Source of the DNA: Litsea cubeba
Lineage: Eukaryota; Streptophyta; Magnoliopsida; Laurales; Lauraceae
Reading direction: 5' to 3'
Assembly (NCBI GenBank): GCA_012931725.1
Contig: CM022955.1
Coordinates: forward strand, 49,237,404-49,301,403
DNA: 64,000 nt
The notes under the pieces are model-generated. The model had not been told where the DNA came from and made no database searches. It was given only the letters and a program-made list of their open reading frames with translations. Positions 29,717-41,176 of this stretch are shown piece by piece (the stretch's first letter is position 1; each line of letters opens with the position of its first letter). A program made the translations under genes and the position numbers.

Positions 29717-32234
29717 TCTTCGTCTTTTTTAAAACCCTCATTCCCTTTTCTCATCTCATTCTTCCTTTTCTTCCTTTCTCTCCTATTCATTCCTCTACCA
29801 GAGTATGTCGGCGCCGCTGCTCCTTTTGCATTCTTCCTTCCCTACTTTGCATCAACCTCGCTCCGATATCGCACATCACTTCTAAGGTATGGGGCGTTGA
29901 AACCGTTTGCATATCTCAAATATGGCGTTTCACTTGTTTTCATTTAGGGTTTTTCTTTAAAAACGATAATGGTAGTTTGGTTTTGAAGGAGTTCCACTTG
30001 TTTTGGGACATGCACATTCGATTCTTAGATGCTTGTTTGGTGATTGATGAAAATCCAGAAGTGGGTTTACATTTGTGGGTTTACTGTTTGGGGTTTTTCT
30101 CAAAGAACGAAACGGCCACAATGGTTTTAGTTTGGCCTTCACTTGTTTTGGGAGATGCACTATTCGATTCATTGATGCTTGTTTGGTGATTGATTAAAAT
30201 CCAAAAGTGGGTTTACCGTTTGCACATTTGTGAGTAATCTCAAACACAATGTCTGGATGGAGTTATTCTCAAAGAACGAAACACCCACAATGGTTTTGTT
30301 TTCACTTGTTTTGGAACATGCACATTGGATTATTGATACTTGTTTGGTGACTTAATAAATCCGGAAGTGGGTATGCACTACCCAAACGTGCATCTTCTTC
30401 TTCTGTGTTTTATACTTGTCTGACATCTTTTTTCTCTTTGATGTTTTGATATTTGATTTTTGTCTCTCTTCATTCTTGCATTTTTTGTGTGCAATTTTTA
30501 TGTACATTTGTTGTTGTTTCTCTTTATTTTTGTACAGCTGAAAGCTGAAATGTTTTGCTCATCTAATCTTCCACGGTCTCCCTATATAGATATGAATTAA
30601 GAATGAAATTGATTATGAAAAACAAGTTTGTTAGTACCATAGCCAAATATATACTTCATTAGGTTGCCAATTCTATGTCAAGTCCAATACATACATTGCC
30701 TCTAAAGGACTCTACAATGAAGATGAAGTGCAAAAATATATAGAACACTTTGTTACAGGTTTTTTCTTGCGCTTGCTCGAAGGAAAGCTTCATCTATTGT
30801 AAGTTGTTATTCCTCATGGGTATTTGATATCTCAACTAGTAGGTCTGTGCATGAGTTCCAAATCTCATTAGGTTTGGGAGAATTTGTGAGTTACATTGTT
30901 GGAAACTAACTGAATTCGTTGCTTATATTGATAAGCTTCTATACATTAGATATATCACACCATTGTTGTATGAACAAATCTGTGAAAAATATTTAAATCT
31001 CGTATATTTTAGGACAAATTTCAACTCAAGAGAATTCCAATTCATCTCAGAATAGAACTAGGTCAATCCAAGTGAGTCCCGATAAGTTTTAAAGTAATGA
31101 CTTAGGTTGCCAAACCCTTTATACAAAGACAATAGGGTTATCCAAAGATTCATATATAAACGACATCCTCTTTTTACAACCATATCCATGTGGGATGGAA
31201 GGAAATAAGCTTACAGGCTTCAAAATGATTTTGAAAATTTCCTGACATAGTAAACAATCTAAAATGGACGAATCTTGAAATTGTTATTTTAAACTAGCTT
31301 ATTGTTAAACAAGTCCTTGATGAATCCTCATGCTCGAACTCAGCTCCACGCCAACTCAGTCTCACATAGTTTTTTCAACCGAATTTTTTGAAATACCATC
31401 ATGGGAATATGCTATGTGCCACTCTTTCAATTTCAATGCACGGATCTAACTCAACCTGTACAGACTCAATTGAATCCAGATGAGATTCTAGTGGAAGAAA
31501 GCATTCAAATAACACGTGAAACAAAAATAATTACTCATTGAAGCACACAGATGTTCTCATTATATCAAAGAGGATAATATTTTATTGTCATAATGAACTT
31601 ATGGATATAAACCAGGATATATAAGACCTCTATTCCCCCTTAGCATTTCATAGCATGCAAAACATGGATCTGAGGCCTCTCCACCGACTGCATTTCTATG
31701 ATTGCTTTGTCAATGTGAATACTCTTACGCAAAACCTCTCCAGGAAATACCATTATATCACCCGTTCAAAATTTTCTTGAGTTTCAAAAATAATCTCTAC
31801 TAAACATGTTTCATTCATATATATATTTTGGTGAATGTGTTTCATTTATATTAACTTGTCAGAATTGTGTAAGAAGGTATGTCAATTTCCTTGTGATGTG
31901 CATGAACTGATTTAAGAATGCTCAATTTTAATTGTCCGGCAATGGGCAGTTTGGATGGTTATAATCCATTTATTTTACTACTTTTGGGAATTACCCCTCC
32001 CTCCACAATCCCTCTATTCAGTTGTCCTTTGTTCCATGTCCTTAATAGTTTCAATCTCTCCTTGTTCATTGCAACGATTTAATTCTTTATACAGAGGCCT
32101 ATTCATGATGTACTAATCACTGTCTACACTTTGTATGTGCTTGTGTCTATATTTGCCAACAATGAACAGATAGACAAAGGAAAGAAGCTGAGACCTGAAA
32201 ATAAGTTGTTATATGAGCAAGACTCACATGTGTC
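29717..32234. other. Non-coding or eroded stretch between palindrome cluster and hAT element
   Basis: Contains two imperfect direct repeats near 29,940-30,360 built around 'cacttgttttgg' and 'gcttgtttggtgattgat'. They spell similar short frames but no known domain. The rest, to 32,234, is anonymous AT-rich sequence. It may be the 5' part of the PMD/Ulp1 gene now split by the hAT insertion. Confidence 0.35.
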
Positions 32235-33158
32235 TAGGGGTGTAAGGTTCGGTTAACCGGTTATTTTGGAAAAACCGCTAACTGAATCGTAACCATGATT
32301 TTCTGTATTTGAAAACTGTAACCGTAATCGTGAAGACAAAAACCGAAGAAAATCGAACCATAGTTAACCGTATAAGACGGTTCGGTTGCTGTTAATAACC
32401 GTGGAAAATCTGAGTATTAATTTCTCAATTTAGTGCCATCTTCTTTTTTGGACTTTTAATATACAATAACTTCAAATTTGAATAACAAACTGAAAGGAGT
32501 GCTTGATCGATCAATTTACAAAAATTTAAAGCCGAAGTTGTCTGAGACAGAAGATAACTGCCACCACCACTTATCATTTACAAAATAAAAAATAAAAAAT
32601 CAAAGCATTCATGTGAATGAAACTGGAGGAAAGCTTGTGTAACATGCTAGGCTTAAACATGCTGAAACATGAAACATGCTGAAACAATGGAACGTACTAA
32701 GCAAGTGAGCATGAAACTGGATGAAACATGTTGGGCTTAAAAAGAGTGAAACTTTGTGGGACAGCTCAATTCATACATTGTCAACTTCACCTGAACATAT
32801 TCACCAACATTCCATTGAAAAATAACTTCGCCTATACTGATCCAGACCACCATCACTATAGGCAACTACTTCACCAAAATTCAAACCTCGTCCAAATTCA
32901 AAAATACCACCTGATTGTATCTGTTCAGTAACCTTACAAATTTGTTCATAAATATAGCAACATATCATAGAAAGTTGATACAAGATTCATAACTTTACAA
33001 CTCAATTCATTCAATATTCAAACTGCAAAATACAATGCATAACGAGCTGAAGTCCAGGCGTGCCTGCAATGCATAACGAGCGGAAACATGGAGCTTCAAT
33101 TCAGACCTCATCCAAATCAACTCCTGACAAAAAAGAAAATCATTATCAATCATTTAAT

Positions 33159-35280
33159 CTAATTTAAATTCACAACAAAATTGAAATAACATGAAATCTC
33201 AAGAGAATTAAGGATTGTTTTACGTAACTCCTCGAAGGCTTGAAATTCCTCCGTGACATCTTCCAAATTAGCTGCTACATTTGAACTTCGAAACCAATCT
33301 TGTGCACAAATCAGGCCTTCTATTATTTTGGGAGATAGAGAACTACGATATGGATCCAACACACGTCCTCCCGTACTAAAGGCAGATTCCGAAGCAACAG
33401 TAGAGACGAGAATAGCTAGAATATCTCGTGCAACTTGAGAAAGAACTGGATACCTTGAAGAATTTACTTTCCACCAAACCAAAATATCAAGACTGTAATT
33501 GGGGATAACTTTTTCACGAGGAAAATCCAATTATTGTTTAACTTCATTTTTGTCCACAACATTTTCTACTTCTGCCATATGTTTTCATATTCATCTAACT
33601 CATCGTTTTCATTAAAAATGGGTTGGTCAACCTCCGATTCATAATTAGCACTCGAAGATAAAGCATTAGAGGACTCAAGTTGTTGGTATTCCACATACAA
33701 AGTATTAACTGTATCCATTATCTTTTCAGTAAGCTCAACCACCTTGGAAGACTCAAGTTTGAATTTAAATTCATAACACCATGTCACATATGTCAACTTG
33801 AAATGTGGATCCAACACAATAGCAATCAACAACATCATATTCATTTTCTCAATTGGTCCCCAATACTTTTGAATTTTCATTTTCATTTTGACAACCATTG
33901 CTTTTAAACAATGATCAAAACCAGACATCAAGGTATTCAATTTGTTCTCAATGGAAACAACTACATGAAAATACAAATGAGAAGTCACAAATGAAGTACT
34001 TAGTTGTAGCATCATAGAATTTCTGCAAAAAAGTGGTCAAGAGCCTACGGTCTTCCCAATCCTCAAAGGTAGGAGGTCTACCTACGTCCTCAAGTTCCTT
34101 CTTAAATTTATCATCATCATCAATCATTCGATCAAATGCCTTTTCAAATCTAGCTACAGTTTCCAACATAAAAAAGGTAGAATTCCACCTAGTTGTAACA
34201 TCCAAACACAACATCCTTTTACAATCTATTCCCTCCTTCTCCACACAAGACTTAAATATATGTGCCCTTATGGAGAGCTCCTAGCATATTTCACAGTAGC
34301 CCTAATTCGATTTATGACGCCATCTAACTCATCCAATTCATCTTTCACAATCAAATTCAACACATGTGCACAACATCTTATTTGAAAATATCGACCGCCT
34401 AAAATAAAACTGTCATTTCTCTTAAAGAACTTTCTCTTCAAATAAGTAATGGTAGTGTCATTTAATGTAGCATTGTCAACAATTAATGTGTAAAGTTTCT
34501 GAATTCTCCAATCAACCAAACATTCCTCAATCCTTCGACCTATTGCTTCACCTTTGTGACTAGAAAGCACACAAAATTTCAAGATTTTTTTGTGCAAGTT
34601 CCAATCTCTATCTATGAAATGAGACGTAAGGCACATATAAGAAAGGTTCTGATTTGATGTCCATGCATCGATAACGAGACATATCATTTGTTTACTTTTC
34701 AAAAACATACTCTTCCATTTTTTTTCTCTCCACCACATACAAATCCATACAATCTTTAGCAATTGTACACTGAAACAGGTTTGAATAGCGGCTGCATCAC
34801 GCTATAAAAGCCCCTAAACCTATCATTCTCTACTGTTTTGAAAGGCATTTCATCTAAGACGATCATTTTTGCAAGTTCCTCTCTATAATCATCCTGACTA
34901 AATTTCCAAAGTGCAAGAGCATTCACATTTTCAACTCCACTACCAGATTTCATTATTGATGTAATTTTCTTTTGTCTCTAACTATTTGCATTTATATTTT
35001 CTGAAAACTTAGGACAGATTTTCAAATGATTCCTCATTGCACTAGTTCCATTAGCACTCAACCACTTAACATGAGCATCACAATGGCCACAATGAAGTGT
35101 ATACTAAATCTTATGGTCATAATTGTCAGGTCTAGGAAAATGCTGCCAAATATCTGATTCTTTGTTATTTTTTCTTTTGAGAGAGGATACCTGACTATGA
35201 CAGTGACTAACAGAGTGAGTTCCAGGTTAAGGAGCATTAGGCGGAGGAGCATCAGGCTGAGGAAGTGGAGTCTCAGTCAT
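33159..35280 (-). pseudogene. hAT transposase, decayed (BED finger to dimerisation domain)
   Basis: The likely start is ATG at 35280 (MTETPLPQPD). A BED-type zinc finger follows (SDIWQHF, CGHCDAHVKW, HLKICP; about 35,150-35,010). Then come the RNase H-like catalytic region (LVIDAWTSNQNLSYMCLTSH, near 34,670; LDVTTRWNSTFFML near 34,200) and the C-terminal hAT dimerisation region (YPVLSQVARDILAILVSTVASESAF-like, about 33,430-33,350). Stops occur at about 35,230 and 35,100, and frames change near 34,760, 34,265, 34,010 and 33,560. The family cuts and pastes the element by binding its subterminal repeats. This copy should not make a working protein. Confidence 0.88.
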
Positions 35281-37109
35281 ACTAGACATGCAAAGGTGAC
35301 AATGAAATTGAACAAACAAATAAATTGATCAGTACTTGTTGAATAAAATCTGCCAAATGCAAAAGACAACAAACTTAAAAATGACCAGAACACATGGATC
35401 CAAGATCTTAGATCCTAGGAACACATATTAGAGTCAATTACTTCATCTCAATTCTTTCCCCCAAAGTCCATAACCCCAAAGCAGAAAAACTCTTTTTAAG
35501 AAGAAGAAGACCCAACAAAATCATCAAGAAAGCAGTGTCCAAGGTTCCAGAATCCATGCCCCTTCTACCAAATATAAGATCAAAACCAACAATATTAACA
35601 ATTATTCAACAGTCACAATTAGAGAGTATGGGCTGTAGAAGTTGCAATTGAAATACTAACTAAAATTAACATGAAATTCACATGACCTTCTTCTCCCAGA
35701 AACAACAACTAACCCAGATCTACCAACTAAAGAAACAGATGTTGTTATAAAGTTGCAATTTACAGACAATAAGCAGATCTGATGACTGCAAGTCACAAAA
35801 TCTTATTTACATGACATGACCTTGTTACCTCTTAAAATAACAACTAGACCCAAATCTACAAGTAGACTTATTCCCCTGAAACTTAAAATAGCCGTTACAG
35901 AGCTTTCACACAAAAACTAAAAACACTTATCCCCTATAACATAAAAATAATTGGTACAGAGTTTTCATCCAAGAGACCAAATACCATGTGAATCATTCAA
36001 AAATAAACTTATATAAGTTACCACTTGGCCTACTATAGACTTTTACAGTACAACAGTTCTACTCCTTTTAACTCAAGATTCCTCTAGCTCAAAGCATCAC
36101 ATCATCCAGATTCTAGTAGACCTGACATTGAGTTGAGACTTGATGGTGAAAACATTCATATTCTAGTTAGTAAACATGGCACCCTAGTAAAGCAAAGTCC
36201 ACACCTACGCCACCATATCTACAATTTTTTATTTTTACCCACACAATAAGTGTCCATTTACATTCTCCCATTGTTGACTGTCCCCCAACGGATTTTACCA
36301 ATGCTTCAATCCCCACCCTCCATCCCCCTACCCACTCTCTATTCTTAATCCTTTTCCCCCATCCCAATCTCCCAATCAACCGTCAGATAAGATCAAACAT
36401 CGCCATCCCCATCCCCTCACGCCACCCAAAATCCCCCAGATCTACACATCCCTTTCCCCTCCCTGTTTATACAGATCTGAATACTCTCTTTGTCTCTTCT
36501 TCCTCTTCTCCTTCTGCAGCAGCAGCAGTTCGCTCGCCATGGTCGAAGGTCATTTGCAGACATGGACGACGCGACGCGGCAGCAACCCTAGGATCGAATT
36601 CGAGCAGGTCGTCGAGATCCCTCCCACACCCACAAGCGAAGACCGTAACAATAGCAACAATAACCCCTTCTTCTTCAACCAAATCCCAGATCGGTCCATC
36701 CCAAAACCATCTTCTACCTATGACTCAACATAAAAACCAAAAACTTGGAAACAAAAGAAACAAACACATATAAAAGACGGAATCTTTGCCTTCTTCTACT
36801 TGCATCTAAAGAAAAGGAGCTCTGAATTTTCTAAGAAATACTCAAGAACATCCTAAAATCTTAAGAGGATATATAAACAATAGCGCATGGATCTGAGATA
36901 GATATATTATTTCAGAAAACAGAATCAAAAGAATCAAATACAATATCAGATGTATAATATTGAGAAGAACGTACCCTGTAATGAGTCTGGAAAGTACATC
37001 GCGAAAGATGGGGAGGATGGCTACTGGTTCTGTGAGAAAGATGAAGTGGGCTACTGGTTTTGCGCAGGGCCGTGGGCTACAGGTAATGGATGGCGAGATC
37101 AAGCCTGTA

Positions 37110-37230
37110 CAGGTTCTACGACAGAGGAGATGGCGACAGCTTGGAGATGGAGAGGGCAGGTGCGACTGCGAGTGGCGATGGCTTGGAGATGGAGAGGGCA
37201 GATGCAGCTGGGAGTTGGGGACTTGAGAGA
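37110..37230. repeat. Short tandem duplication of a GGAGATGGAGAGGGCAG unit
   Basis: Two copies spaced about 45 bp apart (around 37,143 and 37,185) lie inside the right part of the hAT element. G-rich and possibly a captured coding scrap; no domain assigned. Confidence 0.5.
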
Positions 37231-37613
37231 GGGCTAGGGTTTTGTTAATGTTACTTATGTATTAAGAAAATTTTCATTCAACCCCCCCCCCCTTTTTTTG
37301 CTTTATTTTATAATGGTACAGTTAACCGTGTGCGGTTAACCGAACCACATTTTGTGGTTCGGTTCGGTTAACCGCAGTGAATTTTTATAGAAAACCGTAA
37401 CTGAACCGAACCATGCGGTTTTTGAATTTCATTAACCGTAACCGTAACCGAACCGTGGAACACGGTTATTAACCGCGGTTCAGTTTGGTTAAACGGTTTC
37501 TCTTTTTTTTTTACACCCCTACATGTGTCTAAAGCGATATTAAATGGGGTAGAGTCAAGGACATATAGATGTATCAATACGAACCTAGATAAAGACAGAC
37601 AGACAGACAAAAT

Positions 37614-38187
37614 GAGATTGTCAGGGAGATTGGTCTATCTCATATTTCAGAAATTGACTACATAAGAATAGACCATGCCCTCATTAATGGCTTGGTTGAA
37701 AGATGGATGCCCGAGACAAACACATTCCATTTGCCTACAGGTGAAGCCACGGTAACATTGGAGGACGTTGCACATATATATGGGCTCCCGATCAATGGTG
37801 AACGTGTAATGGGTAGGACTTCCCCCAACTCTTTCATCCTGGAAGTGTGCAAGGAGTTACTTGGCCTTGCCCCACGTACTGGCAAATACACTATTGGGTT
37901 TACAATTAAATTCAAGTGGCTAGAAGACAACTTCAAGCCCTCTAAAAAGACAAAAGTGCTGTACAAGATGAGAGCATACTTGTTCTTCTTGGGGTCTAGA
38001 CAAATCTTTGTCAATTCTTCTGGTGCTAGAGGGTCAGCTTAGCAGCTAGAGTTGTTTAGGGAATTCAAGCCCTGTGCATGGGGTCTGGCCTATCTTGCAA
38101 GCCTATACAAAATGGTTGGAAGGGCGAAAAGGTTAATAAAAGGTGGAGACGAGGGTAAGGAAGAGGACGAGGGTGAAGAAAAATGAG
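37614..38187 (+). pseudogene. Plant mobile domain (PMD / aminotransferase-like) fragment
   Basis: Reads VREIGLSHISEIDYIR, ALINGLVERWMPETNTFHL, then TGEATVTLEDVAHIYGLPI, the PMD signature VERWxPETxTFHLPxGE(A/C)TxTLxDV. A TAG at 38040 interrupts it, and the frame continues with LFREFKPCAWGLAYLASLYK. PMD proteins occur as host genes (MAIN/MAIL type) and as passengers of Mutator-like elements. Here the neighbours are a Ulp1 fragment on the same strand and a MULE transposase opposite, which favours a transposon passenger. Upstream coding was separated by the hAT insertion ending at 37521. Confidence 0.8.
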
Positions 38188-38337
38188 ATACTTGTAGAAT
38201 AACCCTTTTGAAGACTCTAACAGGCCCCTTACAGTTACTGCAGGTGATGCAAACATTTTATTAAATATAGTTTGAAATCTTTTCAGTTGATTTTACTTTG
38301 TAATGAGTTTTTTGTTTAATTGGTTGTGGCTTGCAGA

Positions 38338-38550
38338 TTTGGGTGTACTCAAGAATGTCGATTGGGAGATGTCCTACCTCATGTCCTAGTTGGAAACAAG
38401 ACCTACAGTACCCATTGTTCAAGATATGGGAGTTGAGACTGAGAGATAAGATGCTAGTGATAAACATTTCAGTATTTCAAAGGATTTGTAAGTTATCCAA
38501 TATTTTCATGATCTTTAAACGAATGCATCAACAACAATCCTCTTTAATGT
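38338..38550 (+). pseudogene. Probable continuation of PMD gene
   Basis: After an AG acceptor-like site, the frame reads IWVYSRMSIGRCPTSCPSW, then YPLFKIWELRLRDKM. This resembles the 'LQ.W.Y..FP..RP' segment that follows the PMD core in family members. Support is moderate, based on position and a weak motif. Confidence 0.45.
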
Positions 38551-38649
38551 AGAATGATTCCGCTTACACGTTCATTTTGTTTCTATATTTTACCAGATTG
38601 ATTTCTTGGGTGGCCAGTTCTTCAACTATGGATGGTATAACACCAATAT

Positions 38650-38733
38650 GTGGAGAACGGGAACGATTGCGGTGTCTTTGCATTGGCCTTCGCTGAGCAT
38701 TGTGCGGCGCGTAAAGAGATCAACTTTAAATAG
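38650..38733 (+). pseudogene. Ulp1 (C48) SUMO-protease C-terminal fragment
   Basis: The frame reads VENGNDCGVFALAFAEHCA and then ends K-E-I-N-F-K stop. NDCGVFAL.FAE is the catalytic-Cys motif of Ulp1 cysteine proteases, here without the rest of the domain. PMD plus Ulp1 cargo is known from plant Mutator-like elements. The His and Asp catalytic regions were not found. Confidence 0.7.
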
Positions 38734-39109
38734 TCAGATATAATGTATTTTAGGAGCAAGATTGTGGTCAACATATATGGCTACAATTGGGAGATTAACA
38801 GTCACTGCTTGGACATTAATCATTTGACTAAATGAATTATAATTATTGCTGTATAGTTTAGGGGCATGTGGGCGTCAATGTAGTTTGTTCTGTTGGAGCC
38901 ATTGTCATATACTTTTTTTATGTATATAAGGTTACATTTCTTTGGTGTATGAAAATCCCTGAAGTATGGGCATGAGTGGTTGCATGGGTTGTGTTGACAA
39001 GTTGTATGAACGTAGATAAATGATAAGTATTGAGATGAGTTGATACAGATTGTTGTTGTGCATTTTGCACACATGAAAACAACAAATTTAAAAAAAAAAT
39101 TGCTCATGA

Positions 39110-39235
39110 ACGACGCTAGCGTCCTTTGTTTGTATACAGTTTAATGACGCCAGCGTCGTCTAATAGTAAATGTATTTTCCACAGAAAGACGCTAGCATCA
39201 CACAATTTTAGTCTATTTTAATGATGCTAGCGTTG
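39110..39235. repeat. Palindromic GACGCTAGCGTC repeats, right cluster
   Basis: Four variants occur within 125 bp: at 39111 (cgacgctagcgtc), 39145 (tgacgccagcgtcgtc), 39187 (agacgctagcatc) and 39221 (atgatgctagcgttg). They lie just after the Ulp1 fragment and match the cluster at 29681-29716. They could be subterminal sites of a Mutator-like element. Confidence 0.75.
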
Positions 39236-39659
39236 CCTTTTCCTCTTTTTTAAAAAACTCTTTCCGACAATTGTGTGCAAACCGTTTACATAATTACAGA
39301 TGTAGATAATCACATGAAATAAATCTTTATCAAAAGAGCCCATGCATCACAACAAGCTTGAATAATTCACACACCAAATGCATTCATATAATTCAAGATA
39401 ACACAAAAGTTCTGAAATAAACTCTTGATTCGAAACAACACCACTATAATACAAAAATACTTTATATTCATGTGAACAACCATTCATTACACTTTGTGAC
39501 CATACAACTTTGTTTGTTTCAAATCCTATACAAAATATTTGTTTCAAAGAGCCTCCAAAACATAGAAAAGTCCTTTATGTTGAAAACAACAAAGAGAACA
39601 TTAGGTCCGTACTTCTATTGGCTAAAACATCTTAGTTCCAAACATGAACTTCCGCAGCC

Positions 39660-41136
39660 ATCTATGTATTTTGGGGACGGGGCGGGTTCCTGCATGAGGC
39701 TCGATTGTGATCTTGTTCATTACAATGAGAGCAAGTGTTAACCTTATCTCTCTATATCGGTCTTCAGTATGGATTATGTTTTTCTTTGGTCTTCTGGGCT
39801 GTTTTGAAGATAGAGGAGGCAACACTCTCTCATCTGATACGTGCTCCTACTGTTTGCTATCACGGGTAGCATGAATGTCCTCTTTGTATGTTGACTGGTA
39901 CTTATTTGTAAGATAGCAATCATCGTAAAAATTATATGGATTTTTGCTCCTCAACCTCATACCCGCGACAGCATGTGAACATGGGATTCCAATAATTTGC
40001 CACTTGCGGCAAGTGCAAGTCCGATGATCGAGGTGAACAACGTCAATGTAGCTTACGGACTGAACTTAAAACTCTTCTAACCCGGCAACACGCACATGCA
40101 ACAAACGTGCTTCCTCAGTTTCATGGCTCAATTGTTTCTCAGCATATGGTGTCAAATGAGTTTTGACAGCCAAAGAACCGGCCTATCGTTTTTGGAAGAA
40201 CTCCATCAATTTGAGCCTTATCTTTTCAACTTGTTTCACAATTGGAAGAACTCTGGTATCCTTTAACATGTTGTTGGTGCATTCGGCAGCGTTGCTTGTA
40301 AGCATGTCATACCGCATGCCCTCAACAAAAGCATTTGCCTAATGTTGCCTGCCAAATGCATGTATGTAATTATATGCCTTTATATTTGCAGCCTTAATTT
40401 CTTCCATGAACGCATCGTGCTCACAAGCCCTGTAAGCCTTTGCAGTGCACCAAAGCTTCATGACCATTGCCGAATCATTGAATTTTGTCTTTATGTTCTC
40501 CGCGAGATGGCGACAACAGTACCAATGAGCCGCAGTGGGCATGACATTTGCAAGCGCAGGCACAAGTCCTTTTTGTCGATCAGATACGATGGTAAGATTC
40601 GTTGGTTCTCCAAGTGACAGACTCACATTTGGGATGAACCACTCCCAGCTATCATGTCTCTCGGCCTTTACGAATGCAAATATAATTGGAAAGAGCTGTT
40701 GATTTGCATCCAGTGTTACAGCTACAAACCACAGGCCAGAGTGCTTACCACAAAGATGTGATCCATCGACTGCAATCATTGGCTTGAGAGACGATGTGAA
40801 AGCACACATGGAAGGAGCAAAAGCCCAAAAAAATCTCTTAAACCTATCGTCGTCAGACGTCTGGATATTGGTCACACTACCTGGGTTCATCATCTTCAAC
40901 TCAGCACAATACAGTGGAACGAGTTTGAAGGAATCTTCGTATGAACCTCGGACGATACGAAGTGCCATTTCTCTAGTGATATGCGCCTTTCGGTACGATA
41001 AGTAACCCCAAACTCCATCTGATAATCATTCATTATTTCTTTCGATCTCAAATTATTATTTAGACGAACTTTATCCAAAATGTACTCCACAATTAACTCA
41101 GAAGACGCCTGCCTATGTGCCGTGCCCATCATTGGC
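39660..41136 (-). pseudogene. Mutator-like (MULE) transposase, decayed
   Basis: An intact 209-codon block (40968-40339) has FFWAFAPSMCAF, MIAVDGSHLCGKHSG (catalytic Asp, residue 68) and NLTIVSDRQKGL (Asp, residue 130), the MULE DDE domain. Upstream, MMGTAHRQASSELIVEYIL is in another frame, with a frameshift near 41,010. Downstream are a SWIM finger (CTCRKWQIIGIPCSHAVAG, 40,020-39,960) and a CCHC knuckle (CSHCNEQDHNRASC, 39,733-39,692). The N terminus stops where the gypsy LTR begins at 41177, so that element probably inserted into it. At least one frameshift and a loss of frame between 40,339 and 40,080 make it a pseudogene. Confidence 0.85.
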
Positions 41137-41176
41137 TTTGAACATTTATGGTTTGGGTTGTAGGTTGGCACCTTAA

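Larger units (their letters stand above)
32235..37521 (-). mobile_element. Complete hAT (Ac-like) DNA transposon, 5.3 kb
   Basis: The ends TAGGGGTGTAA and TTACACCCCTA are perfect inverted repeats of the Ac-type hAT consensus. They are flanked by a perfect 8-bp duplication CATGTGTC (32227-32234 and 37522-37529). Both subterminal regions are dense in GGTTAACCG / CGGTTCGGTT motifs, as expected for transposase binding sites. A hAT transposase lies on the minus strand but is broken, so this copy is probably non-autonomous. It is inserted in the Mutator-related tract. Confidence 0.95.

Noticed and set aside
36539..37237. Several overlapping frames near the right end of the hAT element
   Set aside because: Short, on both strands, with repeat-derived sequence. 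I considered captured gene pieces but no family was recognised.
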